Shown here: one piece after another, positions 1 through 8,045 of the stretch
Layout of the letters: each line of letters opens with the position of its first letter
How positions within the stretch are numbered: the first letter of the stretch is position 1
NCBI GenBank assembly: GCA_019414725.1
Contig: DXLM01000052.1
Coordinates: forward strand, 1-21,654
Source of the DNA: Bacteroides sp.
GTDB lineage: Bacteria > Bacteroidota > Bacteroidia > Bacteroidales > Bacteroidaceae
Direction: 5' to 3'
Length of the DNA: 21,654 nt
Translations under genes and position numbers: made by a program
Notes under the pieces: model-generated
Seen by the model: the letters and a program-made list of their open reading frames with translations, nothing else
Told to the model about the DNA's origin: nothing
Databases searched by the model: none

Positions 1-62
1 CAAACACTTTAGCCTTTTTTATTACATCATTTTAGCACTTGCGAAACTTAAATAATTACATT

Positions 63-1154
63 ATGCATTGGAATAAATTATTAACACTATTAGCAATTGG
101 ATTAATTCCAATAACAGCTAAATCACAAGTAGTACAATCTTCAACTGAAGGAAAAACAGAGTTTGTTCCTCATTGGTTCATGCAAGTACAAGCCGGTGCA
201 GCACACACACGTGGCGAAGCGAAATTCGGAGACTTGATTTCTCCGGCAGCTGCTATCTACGGCGGCTATCAGTTTACACCGCTCTGGGGATTGCGTGCCG
301 GAATAAGTGGTTGGCAGGCTAAAGGAGGATGGGTATCCCCACAAAATGCCTATAAATACAATTACTTACAGGGTAATGTAGACGCTACACTAGATTTGAG
401 CAACTTGTTTTGTAGTTATAATCCTGACCGTTTCTTCAATGCATATTTATTTGCAGGTGTAGGACTAAACGGAGCTTTCAATAACGATGAAGCTGTAACA
501 CTGGCTAACAAAGGCTATGATTTGCGTTACCTATGGACAGATAATAAGATCAGTCCGGTTGGCAGGTTCGGATTAGGTACAAACCTACGATTAACCTCTA
601 ACCTTTTCTTCAACATCGAAGTAAATGCCAATGTTTTGTCGGATAAATTCAATTCAAAGAAAGCTGGCAATGTAGACTGGCAGTTTAATGCGCTTGCCGG
701 ATTTACTATCAAGTTTGGAAAAACTTCACGCAAAACAGAACCTGTTTACTATGAACCGACTCCGCAACCGGCTCCCGTTGTAAAAGAAGAGCCCAAACCG
801 GTACAGCAACCTGCTCCGGTAAAACAGGAAAAGGTTAGTATGACAGAAAATATCTACTTTGCACTTAATTCTTCCGCTATCCGCAATGAAGAAAAAATGA
901 AGATTGAAAAACTGGCAGAATTCATGAAAGAACACACTGAATGTAATATTACTATCAGTGGATATGCAGACAAGCAGACTGGTAATGCAGATATCAACAT
1001 GCGCCTTTCTAAGAAACGTGCTGAAAATGTAGCTACCCAACTGAAAGAAATGGGTATCGACAGCCAGCGTATCACGGTCGATTACAAAGGTGATACCGTA
1101 CAGCCATTTAGCACACGGGAAGAAAACCGCGTAAGTATCTGTATAGCTGAATAA
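63..1154 (+). CDS. OmpA-family outer membrane protein (beta-barrel plus peptidoglycan-binding domain)
   Basis: Protein of 363 residues that probably spans the outer membrane and tethers it to peptidoglycan. The start is set at ATG 63, giving a signal peptide (MHWNKLLTLLAIGLIPITAKSQ region, A|K or S|Q cleavage area); the open frame extends to a TTG at 39, but that adds an unsuitable leader. Residues about 30-225 have alternating aromatic strands ending in 'FTIKFG', fitting a small barrel. A Pro/Glu/Lys-rich linker follows (about 230-262), then an OmpA C-terminal domain (263-363) with 'SGYADK' and 'LSKKRAENV'; Asp303 and Arg319 match the residues that bind diaminopimelate in OmpA. A strong terminator follows, so the unit looks monocistronic at its 3' end. 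The promoter lies at or beyond the window edge. The exact physiological role is inferred from family only. Confidence 0.9.
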   Translation: MHWNKLLTLLAIGLIPITAKSQVVQSSTEGKTEFVPHWFMQVQAGAAHTRGEAKFGDLISPAAAIYGGYQFTPLWGLRAGISGWQAKGGWVSPQNAYKYNYLQGNVDATLDLSNLFCSYNPDRFFNAYLFAGVGLNGAFNNDEAVTLANKGYDLRYLWTDNKISPVGRFGLGTNLRLTSNLFFNIEVNANVLSDKFNSKKAGNVDWQFNALAGFTIKFGKTSRKTEPVYYEPTPQPAPVVKEEPKPVQQPAPVKQEKVSMTENIYFALNSSAIRNEEKMKIEKLAEFMKEHTECNITISGYADKQTGNADINMRLSKKRAENVATQLKEMGIDSQRITVDYKGDTVQPFSTREENRVSICIAE

Positions 1155-1182
1155 CAAAACCCTTTAATTCTTCATAACATGT

Positions 1183-1232
1183 AAGGAACGTCACTCTCCT
1201 ATTCCCTAGGGAGAAGATGACGTTCCTTTTTT
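1183..1232 (+). terminator. Rho-independent terminator after the OmpA-like gene
   Basis: An 11-bp perfect stem (AAGGAACGTCA at 1183-1193 with TGACGTTCCTT at 1218-1228) encloses a second short TCTCC/GGAGA stem and is followed by a T-run (1227-1232). It lies between the OmpA-like stop and the argS promoter, so it insulates argS from read-through. Confidence 0.9.
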
Positions 1233-1276
1233 AGTTTTTGTACACGATGATGCTTTCCGAATGATGAATAAATCAC

Positions 1277-1284
1277 TATCTTTG
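1277..1284 (+). promoter_or_regulatory. Bacteroidota -7 promoter box of argS
   Basis: TATCTTTG matches the TAnnTTTG -7 consensus. Transcription would begin near 1290, leaving about 37 nt before ATG 1328 but only a few nucleotides before ATG 1298, which supports the downstream start. No good TTTG -33 box is seen at the usual distance. Confidence 0.65.
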
Positions 1285-1327
1285 CGCAAACTGATAAATG
1301 TCAGGAAATACAAAACCATATATACAC

Positions 1328-3121
1328 ATGAAAATAGAAGATAAACTGACTGCCTCCGTCATCAACGGGGTAAAAGAATTGTACGGTGCAGAAGTGCCTG
1401 CCAAAATGGTACAATTACAGAAAACCAAGAAGGAGTTTGAAGGTCATCTTACGCTTGTGGTTTTCCCTTTTCTGAAAATGTCGAAGAAGGGACCGGAGCA
1501 AACAGCACAGGAGATCGGTGAATATCTGAAAAAGAACGAACCGGCTATCGCAAATTATAATGTCATCAAAGGATTCCTGAACCTGACTATCGCATCGGAT
1601 GTATGGGTTGAACTGCTGAACCGCATTCACGCTGATGCTCAATGGGGCATTCAGAAAGCTACCGAAGATGCTCCGCTGGTAATGATAGAATATTCATCAC
1701 CGAATACAAACAAGCCGCTGCATCTGGGACATGTCCGCAATAACTTGCTGGGTAACGCACTTGCCAATGTAATGGCTGCCAACGGAAACAAGGTCGTAAA
1801 GACAAATATCGTAAACGACCGTGGTATCCACATCTGTAAGTCAATGCTTGCATGGCTGAAATATGGTAACGGAGAAACTCCTGAATCATCAGGCAAGAAG
1901 GGTGACCACTTGATTGGTGATTATTATGTGGCTTTCGACAAACATTACAAGGCTGAAGTAGCTGAGTTGATGGAAAAAGGCTTGAGTAAGGAAGAAGCAG
2001 AAGCTCAATCACCACTGATGCAGGAAGCTCGTGAAATGTTGCGTAAATGGGAGGCAAATGACCCTGAAATCCGCGCTTTGTGGAAGAAAATGAATGACTG
2101 GGTATATGCCGGATTCGATGAAACATACAAGATGATGGGTGTCAGCTTCGATAAGATATACTACGAATCTGAAACATATCTGGAAGGTAAGGAAAAAGTG
2201 CTGGAAGGACTGGAAAAAGGTTTCTTCTATCGCAAAGAGGATGGTTCTGTATGGGCTGATCTGACTGCTGAAGGTCTTGACCACAAGCTGTTGCTGCGTG
2301 CCGACGGTACTTCTGTCTATATGACTCAGGATATTGGTACTGCTAAGCTTCGCTTCCAGGATTTCCCGATCAACAAAATGATTTATGTAGTAGGAAACGA
2401 ACAGAATTATCACTTCCAGGTGCTTTCTATTCTGCTCGATAAGCTGGGATTTGAATGGGGTAAGGATCTGGTTCACTTCTCTTACGGTATGGTGGAACTG
2501 CCGGAAGGTAAGATGAAGAGCCGTGAAGGTACGGTAGTAGATGCAGACGACCTGATGGAAGCAATGATAGAAACAGCGAAAGAAACCAGCAGTGAACTGG
2601 GTAAGCTGGATGGCCTGACTAAGGAAGAAGCTGATGATATCGCACGTATCGTAGGTCTGGGTGCGCTGAAGTATTTCATCCTGAAAGTGGATGCTCGCAA
2701 GAATATGACATTCAACCCGAAAGAATCTATCGATTTCAACGGTAATACAGGTCCGTTCATCCAATATACATATGCTCGTATCCAGTCTATCTTGCGTAAA
2801 GCTGCTGAAGCTGGTATCACTATTCCTGCTGTTATACCGACAGGTGTGGAACTGAGTACAAAAGAAGAGGGACTGATTCAGATGCTTGCTGACTTTACAA
2901 ACGTGGTACGCCAGGCCGGAAGTGACTATAATCCGTCTATTCTTGCTAACTATGCGTACGATCTGGTAAAGGAATACAACCAGTTCTATCACGATTTCAG
3001 CATCCTACGTGAAGAAAATGAAGCATTGAAGGTGTTCCGTCTTGCTTTGAGCCAGAATGTAGGAAAGATCGTCAAACTGGCAATGGGACTGCTCGGTATT
3101 GAGGTTCCTGAACGTATGTAA
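1328..3121 (+). CDS. argS: Arginyl-tRNA synthetase
   Basis: Class I aminoacyl-tRNA synthetase that charges tRNA-Arg in the cytoplasm; 597 residues, the normal size for bacterial ArgRS. ATG 1328 (MKIEDKL) is preferred over the in-frame ATG 30 nt upstream because of the promoter position and because the N-terminal Add-1 domain then begins at its expected place. The HIGH signature reads HLGH at residues 132-135 within 'NKPLHLGHVRNN'. The KMSKS loop reads KMKSR at 395-399. The C-terminal DALR anticodon-binding domain ends with 'LLGIEVPERM', the typical ArgRS terminus. It is a single-gene unit with its own promoter and is essential housekeeping; nothing is truncated. Confidence 0.97.
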   Translation: MKIEDKLTASVINGVKELYGAEVPAKMVQLQKTKKEFEGHLTLVVFPFLKMSKKGPEQTAQEIGEYLKKNEPAIANYNVIKGFLNLTIASDVWVELLNRIHADAQWGIQKATEDAPLVMIEYSSPNTNKPLHLGHVRNNLLGNALANVMAANGNKVVKTNIVNDRGIHICKSMLAWLKYGNGETPESSGKKGDHLIGDYYVAFDKHYKAEVAELMEKGLSKEEAEAQSPLMQEAREMLRKWEANDPEIRALWKKMNDWVYAGFDETYKMMGVSFDKIYYESETYLEGKEKVLEGLEKGFFYRKEDGSVWADLTAEGLDHKLLLRADGTSVYMTQDIGTAKLRFQDFPINKMIYVVGNEQNYHFQVLSILLDKLGFEWGKDLVHFSYGMVELPEGKMKSREGTVVDADDLMEAMIETAKETSSELGKLDGLTKEEADDIARIVGLGALKYFILKVDARKNMTFNPKESIDFNGNTGPFIQYTYARIQSILRKAAEAGITIPAVIPTGVELSTKEEGLIQMLADFTNVVRQAGSDYNPSILANYAYDLVKEYNQFYHDFSILREENEALKVFRLALSQNVGKIVKLAMGLLGIEVPERM

Positions 3122-3149
3122 TTAAGACATTAATCATACACTATCTTTT

Positions 3150-3214
3150 ATTCACCACGGATTATACAGACTTCTACACATATGTGTGAAACTTCTGCAT
3201 AGTCTGTGGTGAAT
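3150..3214 (+). promoter_or_regulatory. Structured intergenic leader (nested inverted repeats)
   Basis: ATTCACCAC (3150-3158) pairs with GTGGTGAAT (3206-3214); inside it AGACT (3168-3172) pairs with AGTCT (3201-3205), and a perfect 12-bp palindrome ACACATATGTGT sits at 3176-3187. The outer stem has an 8-nt bulge on one side. A promoter-like TATCTTTT precedes it at 3142-3149. It may be the argS terminator (though no T-run follows) or a folded 5' leader of the RNase H gene. Confidence 0.5.
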
Positions 3215-3244
3215 TGGTTTATTGATATCGCTATTATACAGATT

Positions 3245-3874
3245 ATGGCAAAGCAGCAGAAATTTTATGTAGTATGGAAAGGAGTGGAACCAGGAATATA
3301 TACATCGTGGACCGACTGTCAGCTACAAATTAAGAACTACAAAGGTGCTATTTATAAATCGTTCACTACACGTGAAGAGGCAGAACATGCTTTCGCTACT
3401 CCTGCTTATGTGTATCTGAAGAAAAGTCAGACAGCAACACACGAACCGGAAGAGAAAAAAATCCCTGAAAATTTCGATTTAAACTGTCTGGCCGTAGATG
3501 CTGCATGCAGCGGTAATCCAGGACCAATGGAGTACCGGGGAGTGTATTTACTTACCGGACAGGAAATTTTTCATTTTGGACCTATGTATGGCACAAATAA
3601 TATCGGAGAATTCCTTGCTATTGTCCATGGTCTGGCACTGATGAAACAAAAGGGGATAAATATGCCTATTTATTCTGATAGCCGCAATGCGTTGAACTGG
3701 GTGAAACAGAAGAAATGTAAAACAAAGCTGGAACGTACCGCGAAAACCGAAGAATTATTCCAGCTTATCGAACGTGCAGAGAAATGGCTGAATGAGAATC
3801 AGTATACTACTCCACTGCGCAAATGGGAAACTGATTTATGGGGAGAAGTACCGGCAGATTTCGGCAGAAAATAA
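3245..3874 (+). CDS. Ribonuclease H with N-terminal viroplasmin domain
   Basis: Protein of 209 residues that probably cleaves the RNA strand of RNA-DNA hybrids. ATG 3245 (MAKQQKFYVVWKG) is chosen; the frame can be extended to GTG 3206, but that start is buried in the 3206-3214 stem and adds a non-homologous leader. Residues about 4-50 form a viroplasmin (caulimovirus-type) module with 'VWKGVEPGIYTSW', known to bind RNA-DNA hybrids in eukaryotic RNase H1. Residues about 80-209 form the RNase H fold; the DEDD set is visible as Asp85 (VDAACSGNPG), Glu122 (NIGEF), Asp145 (YSDS) and Asp205 (PADFG). It converges on the efflux operon with a 9-nt gap. Assignment to RNase H is firm; housekeeping role in R-loop or Okazaki primer removal is inferred. 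Confidence 0.92.
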   Translation: MAKQQKFYVVWKGVEPGIYTSWTDCQLQIKNYKGAIYKSFTTREEAEHAFATPAYVYLKKSQTATHEPEEKKIPENFDLNCLAVDAACSGNPGPMEYRGVYLLTGQEIFHFGPMYGTNNIGEFLAIVHGLALMKQKGINMPIYSDSRNALNWVKQKKCKTKLERTAKTEELFQLIERAEKWLNENQYTTPLRKWETDLWGEVPADFGRK

Positions 3875-3883
3875 CTTTCTGCC
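3863..3883. terminator. Short convergent hairpin between RNase H and efflux pump genes
   Basis: GGCAGAAA (3863-3870) and TTTCTGCC (3876-3883) form an 8-bp stem with a 5-nt loop that contains the RNase H stop codon and ends next to the pump stop codon. There is no clear T-run on either side, so its role as a bidirectional terminator is tentative. Confidence 0.45.
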
Positions 3884-5461
3884 TTATTGCGCGGGTTGTG
3901 AACGCTTCAAAAGCTGAATGTATCGGGGATGATTTCTTCTGACATATCGCAATAGTTTTCGCCAAACTTTCTGACTAAGTAAAAACAACAGGAATATGGT
4001 TCCCACAATACATACTGCACCAAACAGTTCTTTCAGACTGGTCAGAAGCGTCTGACGGGTAACTTCTTCATACAATTGCTGGATGGAAACATCAGGCATC
4101 CATTCTTTTACCAAATCCATTTTACGGCTTATCAGACCGATATTATCCTGCTGCATGTACTTCAGCCTGCGGTTTAATATGGCTGTACCCAAAGGAGTAG
4201 CAATGCTGGTGCGGATAAAGCTTAATACACATAGTCCCTGAAAGAAATGTTCGAAAGGGACAGTCTTGGCTACATAGATGGTCAGCGATATATAAAGTAT
4301 GCCGTGTCCCAGTCCTTTTAGAAAGTTGGGGATGTAAAGGCTTTCAATATTCAGGTTGGGATGGATAAGGAAATACATATAGTACTGATAAACTACTATC
4401 AGCATGAAGCCGACGGTAATAAGCAGTTTATAGCCTTTGCGCAGGACTACCTGGCGGTAGAATACAACTCCTGCACCTGCCAGTATTCCGATAAATACAC
4501 ACCAGTTCAGCGAAACGGCATTCAACATATCATATTTCAGAATAGCACTCATAAACATTTCCTGTAAAACTGATGATGTAGTGAGAAACAAACACAGCAT
4601 CAGAAAAAGGAACAGGATAGTCGGGAAATGACGGTACTTAAACACATGGGGATGGATGTACGGACGGTGAGTCGTAAACATTCGGTTCACATTGATAAGG
4701 GTGCATACCACTGCCAGTACGATACAGCCTCGTATCAGAGCACTGTCAAGCCAGTCGTAATATTCGCCGTAAATGCAGACAAACACAATGGAGAAAAGCA
4801 CTACAGCCCAAAGAAGAGCACTTGTCCAGTCTATGCCATACAGAGGCATCTTGCGGGCCATCCGGAAGGGACGTGTAAGAAAAAATACGCATAACCACAC
4901 GACAGCAAGCAGCCCGATGACGAGCCAGTGCATGTATTGCCAGTTTGCCCAATCGCTGATATGTATGGCTACAAGTCCGGAAAGCTGGATGCTTTCGAGT
5001 ACAATGATATAGATTACCGGATAGAATACGGAAAAATTTCCTGAGGGGGTTACACTCAAACGGATATTTGAAAAACATTCAAATGTACCCCACATTCTGA
5101 AAAAACCGGAAATAAAGCACGTTACGACCAGTATGAAGATATTCTGCACGTGCATCGTCACCAGGTTGCAGCAGATAAGTACCGGACATACCATCATAAA
5201 TATCTGTCGGGTAGTAAAGCGAAACTTCAGACGAAACAGAATGGGAAAAATCACTGTCATACCGATGAATGAGGCATATCCCGCCATCATCACATCTTCT
5301 TTCAGGCAACCCAATGCACTTGACATCTGTACAGACGTAGGAAGAAAAACTCCTCCATTGAACTGAAACACCATTGCAAAGAACAAGGAAAGAAGTATGC
5401 ACACGGAAGTGGGGATAAATTCCTTGAAATATAAAATTCTAGGACGTTGTTCTTCTGCCAT
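3884..5461 (-). CDS. MFS drug-efflux transporter, EmrB-like (DHA2 type)
   Basis: Inner-membrane proton-driven exporter of 525 residues. About 14 hydrophobic helices can be counted, from 'ILLSLFFAMVFQF' near residue 20 to 'VCIVGTIFLLFLLS' near residue 495, as in the DHA2/EmrB group rather than 12-helix MFS. The N-terminal segment 'FNGGVFLPTSVQMSSALG' and the late 'SFIRTSIATPLGTAIL' segment resemble EmrB-type pumps of Bacteroidota. It is the last gene of a three-gene operon, 10 nt after the adaptor, which implies it passes substrates through the EmrA-like adaptor and TolC-like channel to the outside. Substrate cannot be read from sequence; bile salts, drugs or fatty acids are all possible. The basic C-terminal tail is cytoplasmic. 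Confidence 0.88.
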   Translation of the reverse strand: MAEEQRPRILYFKEFIPTSVCILLSLFFAMVFQFNGGVFLPTSVQMSSALGCLKEDVMMAGYASFIGMTVIFPILFRLKFRFTTRQIFMMVCPVLICCNLVTMHVQNIFILVVTCFISGFFRMWGTFECFSNIRLSVTPSGNFSVFYPVIYIIVLESIQLSGLVAIHISDWANWQYMHWLVIGLLAVVWLCVFFLTRPFRMARKMPLYGIDWTSALLWAVVLFSIVFVCIYGEYYDWLDSALIRGCIVLAVVCTLINVNRMFTTHRPYIHPHVFKYRHFPTILFLFLMLCLFLTTSSVLQEMFMSAILKYDMLNAVSLNWCVFIGILAGAGVVFYRQVVLRKGYKLLITVGFMLIVVYQYYMYFLIHPNLNIESLYIPNFLKGLGHGILYISLTIYVAKTVPFEHFFQGLCVLSFIRTSIATPLGTAILNRRLKYMQQDNIGLISRKMDLVKEWMPDVSIQQLYEEVTRQTLLTSLKELFGAVCIVGTIFLLFLLSQKVWRKLLRYVRRNHPRYIQLLKRSQPAQ

Positions 5462-5471
5462 AATTTGTCTT

Positions 5472-6509
5472 TTATTGCAGTTTTACGTAACATTCCACGT
5501 TCATACCGGCACGTAAACGGCTTAGATTCTCTTTGCTGTTATTATGTGTAAATTCAATTCGGACCGGTATACGTTGTTCTACCTTTACAAAGTTTCCTGC
5601 CGAGTTGTCCTGAGGAATCAGGGAATAAAAGGAGCCGGTTGCATCTGAAATGGAAATAATCTGTCCTTGGTATTTCACCCCAGGTATAGCATCGACTGTC
5701 ATTTCTACCAGTTGGCCCTGTTTCATATCGGTAGTCTGAGTTTCCTTATAATTGGCAATTACCCATTTTTCGGTTCCGTCTACAAGAGTCACCAAAGTCT
5801 GTCCCGATTGCACCAATTCTCCTTCATGGATATTTTTGCGTCCGGTCACTCCATCGGCTGTAGCACAGATTACAGTATACGACAAATTCAATTTAGCCAG
5901 ATTCAAAGCAGCTTCTGCCAGCTTAATGTCCGATTCGTTCTGCTCCAGACGTTGGGTTTGTTCCTGTTTGACAAGCTCAGATGATTCTTTCTGACGCAAC
6001 AACTGCTCGTAGCGGGCTTTCGTGGCAGCATAGTCGGTTTTTACACGATCGAACTGCTGTGGAGTGACTGCTTCTTCTTTCATCAGCTCTGCATAACGTT
6101 TGTAATCGGTTTCTGCATTCTGAAGGCGGACGCGCTGTTCCTCGATAGCAGCTTCGGTTACATAGATATTACTCTGAGTTGTATTGATGGTAGTATGCAT
6201 AGCACTCTTCCCTGCCAGTGCATTCTGGTAATCAGCCTCAGCCTGTGCTACTTTCAGCAAATATTCGGTATTTTCTATCACTACCAGTGTATCTCCTTTC
6301 TTAACGGACTGATATTCTTCAAAATAGATTTTTTTGATGAATCCCTGTACACGAGTATTGATAGGGCTTAAATGTTGTTTCACCTGAGCATTGTCTGTAT
6401 ACTCCACATCACCCAGATGTATAAACTTTCCACATATCCAGCTGATTCCTCCAGCCAGAACCAATGCTATAAAAAAATTAGGGATAGCTCTTTTCTTATT
6501 TTTTATCAT
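5472..6509 (-). CDS. Membrane fusion protein, EmrA/HlyD family
   Basis: Periplasmic adaptor of 345 residues joining the MFS pump to the outer membrane channel. A basic N-terminus is followed by one membrane anchor (about 10-30). Next come the first half of the barrel-sandwich (biotinyl/lipoyl-like) domain with 'VEYTDNAQVKQHLSPINTRV' and 'VKKGDTLVVIE', a long alpha-helical coiled-coil hairpin (about 75-190, rich in Glu, Gln, Ala, Arg), the second lipoyl half ('GRKNIHEGELVQSGQTLV') and a beta-barrel domain. The 'FYSLIPQDNSAGNFVKV' and 'RIPVRIEF' signatures are characteristic of EmrA-type adaptors. The gene starts 26 nt after the channel gene and ends 10 nt before the pump gene, consistent with one transcript and fixed stoichiometry. 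Confidence 0.93.
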   Translation of the reverse strand: MIKNKKRAIPNFFIALVLAGGISWICGKFIHLGDVEYTDNAQVKQHLSPINTRVQGFIKKIYFEEYQSVKKGDTLVVIENTEYLLKVAQAEADYQNALAGKSAMHTTINTTQSNIYVTEAAIEEQRVRLQNAETDYKRYAELMKEEAVTPQQFDRVKTDYAATKARYEQLLRQKESSELVKQEQTQRLEQNESDIKLAEAALNLAKLNLSYTVICATADGVTGRKNIHEGELVQSGQTLVTLVDGTEKWVIANYKETQTTDMKQGQLVEMTVDAIPGVKYQGQIISISDATGSFYSLIPQDNSAGNFVKVEQRIPVRIEFTHNNSKENLSRLRAGMNVECYVKLQ

Positions 6510-6535
6510 AACGTCTTATTCAGTTTATAGCTTTA

Positions 6536-7843
6536 TTAGAGATTTCCTGTCAGTTTTTTCAATAAATAATACTGGTATAAAATACCTATCTGATAATTCG
6601 CTAATTGCAGTTCCATATCCAGCTGTGTGTTACTGGCATCTAGCATATCTGTTATCAGTGCCAGACCGTTTACATATCGTTGACGGACAATATTGAAGTT
6701 CTCATGTGCCAGTTGTACACTTTTTTTCTGTGTGCGCAAACGTATATAGGCTTCATTCAGATTGACATATGCAGCATGAATATCATTCTCAGCCTCTTCT
6801 TCTGCCACTCTGCGTGCCTCTTCCATTTTACGGGTAGCAAGCTGTGCCTGTTTCAGCTTTCTCTTACTTTTAAATAAGGCATCAATATTATATGAAATGC
6901 CGACACCAGCGTACCAATATGTAAAATTGTTATTCAACGGGGGGACTTCTATCAAAATAGGTCCAGTGAAATCGTTTGCTGCTACCAGACTTATCTTGGG
7001 CCTTCTTTCAGCACGTATCAAATCCTGTTTATTCTTTTCTTGCTCTATTCTGATATCAGCCAGCCTGACCGACGGAGTATGATGTATTTCGAGCAACCAG
7101 TCTTCTTCTGTACGGTTTTCAACATTAAATTTCAGAAGTTCGGTTGTATCGGGGAGGATTAGCACATCAGGCTCCAAACCGACTGCTGTAGCCAGTTTAT
7201 GGCTCAACACATCTATTTTATCTTTGACAGAAGTCAACGAAAGTTCCAGACTCTGAAGCTGAAGCTCATAACGGGTTATATCACTCTTCAGCGCCGTTCC
7301 CTGACGATAAGACGCCTTCATATCCTTTACCAGCAAGCGGGTTTGAGAAATATTGCTTTCGTAAACACGCTTCTGATTGTTTAACTGGAAAAGATCCAAA
7401 TAATATCCAGCCAGAAGAAAACGAATATCCTGGCGGTTTTCTACATATTCCAGTTCTGCTTCCTTTTTTTGTAACTTGCTCCGTTCGATTCCTTTTGCCA
7501 CAGCTCCTCCAGCATATATCACCTGACTTGCCTTCAGCACAAAAGAATTACCAAAATGAGGCATATCTGCATGTACTGCATGGGCGAAATTTCTATCGGT
7601 CATCACTCCGTCGCCTATATAGTTCAGTTCAACATGCGCCTGAATAGAAGGTAAACGATCATTGCAAGCTACTTTTACCCCTTGCTCAGCTTCAGATATT
7701 GCCAAATCGTACAACCGTATACGGTTATTATTCTGATCTGCCAACTGAAACATTTCATCGAGTGTCAATGAACGAGTCTGGGCTAACCCTTGCCCCAATA
7801 AACCTAAAAAAACAACACTAACTAATAATACTTTTTTTATCAT
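6536..7843 (-). CDS. Outer membrane efflux protein, TolC family
   Basis: Outer membrane channel of 435 residues, first gene of the efflux operon. It has a signal peptide (MIKKVLLVSVVFLGLLGQGLAQ, cleavage at A|Q). Two repeated OEP units follow: the first with 'LTLDEMFQLADQNN' and the barrel segment 'FVLKASQVIYAGGAV', the second with 'YWYAGVGISYNIDALFKS' and a long helix ending 'QRYVNGLALITDMLDAS', the typical TolC-type end of the periplasmic tunnel. Length is normal for Bacteroidota OMFs. Transcription is leftward from the intergenic region shared with the AraC-type gene. Confidence 0.93.
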   Translation of the reverse strand: MIKKVLLVSVVFLGLLGQGLAQTRSLTLDEMFQLADQNNNRIRLYDLAISEAEQGVKVACNDRLPSIQAHVELNYIGDGVMTDRNFAHAVHADMPHFGNSFVLKASQVIYAGGAVAKGIERSKLQKKEAELEYVENRQDIRFLLAGYYLDLFQLNNQKRVYESNISQTRLLVKDMKASYRQGTALKSDITRYELQLQSLELSLTSVKDKIDVLSHKLATAVGLEPDVLILPDTTELLKFNVENRTEEDWLLEIHHTPSVRLADIRIEQEKNKQDLIRAERRPKISLVAANDFTGPILIEVPPLNNNFTYWYAGVGISYNIDALFKSKRKLKQAQLATRKMEEARRVAEEEAENDIHAAYVNLNEAYIRLRTQKKSVQLAHENFNIVRQRYVNGLALITDMLDASNTQLDMELQLANYQIGILYQYYLLKKLTGNL

Positions 7844-7950
7844 ATATTTTGTTTAGTCTTTATGCACATCAATACCAGACAAATAAATTCTCATTCCTAT
7901 ATCTGGTGTACAATAAAAGAATCACTATTCTTTTTGTCCTAAAAACTTAC

Positions 7951-7977
7951 CTTACTTTTTTGTTATGCAAAAGTAAG
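7951..7977. promoter_or_regulatory. Inverted repeat, candidate operator in divergent promoter region
   Basis: CTTACTTTT (7951-7959) and AAAAGTAAG (7969-7977) form a perfect 9-bp inverted repeat with a 9-nt spacer. It overlaps the leftward -7 box (7968-7975) and the rightward -33 box (7959-7962), a position from which a bound regulator would influence both the efflux operon and the AraC-type gene. Binding by the AraC-type protein is inferred. Confidence 0.5.
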
Positions 7978-7989
7978 TCTTTAATTTTG
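7959..7989 (+). promoter_or_regulatory. Promoter of the AraC-type regulator gene
   Basis: TTTG at 7959-7962 and TAATTTTG at 7982-7989 match the Bacteroidota -33 and -7 elements with a 19-bp spacer. Transcription would start near 7996, about 50 nt before ATG 8046. Confidence 0.6.
7968..7975 (-). promoter_or_regulatory. -7 promoter box of the efflux operon
   Basis: On the minus strand this reads TACTTTTG, an exact match to TAnnTTTG. It would place the transcript start near 7961 and leave a leader of about 118 nt. The -33 region is poor (TTCG at 7993-7996 on the minus strand), as expected for a promoter that depends on an activator. Confidence 0.55.
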
Positions 7990-8045
7990 TTCCGAATTTG
8001 CACATTACGCAACAATATTATCAAAATAAGCCAAGTTTATTCCTG

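Noticed and set aside
39..62. TTG start extending the OmpA-like protein by eight residues
   Set aside because: ATG 63 yields a normal signal peptide; the extension puts polar residues before it with no support.
726..1157. Minus-strand open frames opposite the OmpA-like gene
   Set aside because: Opposite strand of a clear OmpA C-terminal domain; no promoter or recognisable protein.
1298..1327. Upstream ATG for argS
   Set aside because: It is only a few nucleotides after the predicted transcript start and adds ten residues not expected at the ArgRS N-terminus.
2009..2992. Long open frame on the minus strand opposite argS (327 codons)
   Set aside because: It lies wholly inside argS, whose protein is unmistakable; the opposite-strand translation has no domain character and is an effect of codon bias.
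3206..3244. GTG start for the RNase H gene
   Set aside because: It lies within the base-paired arm of the leader, and the viroplasmin domain begins right after the ATG at 3245.
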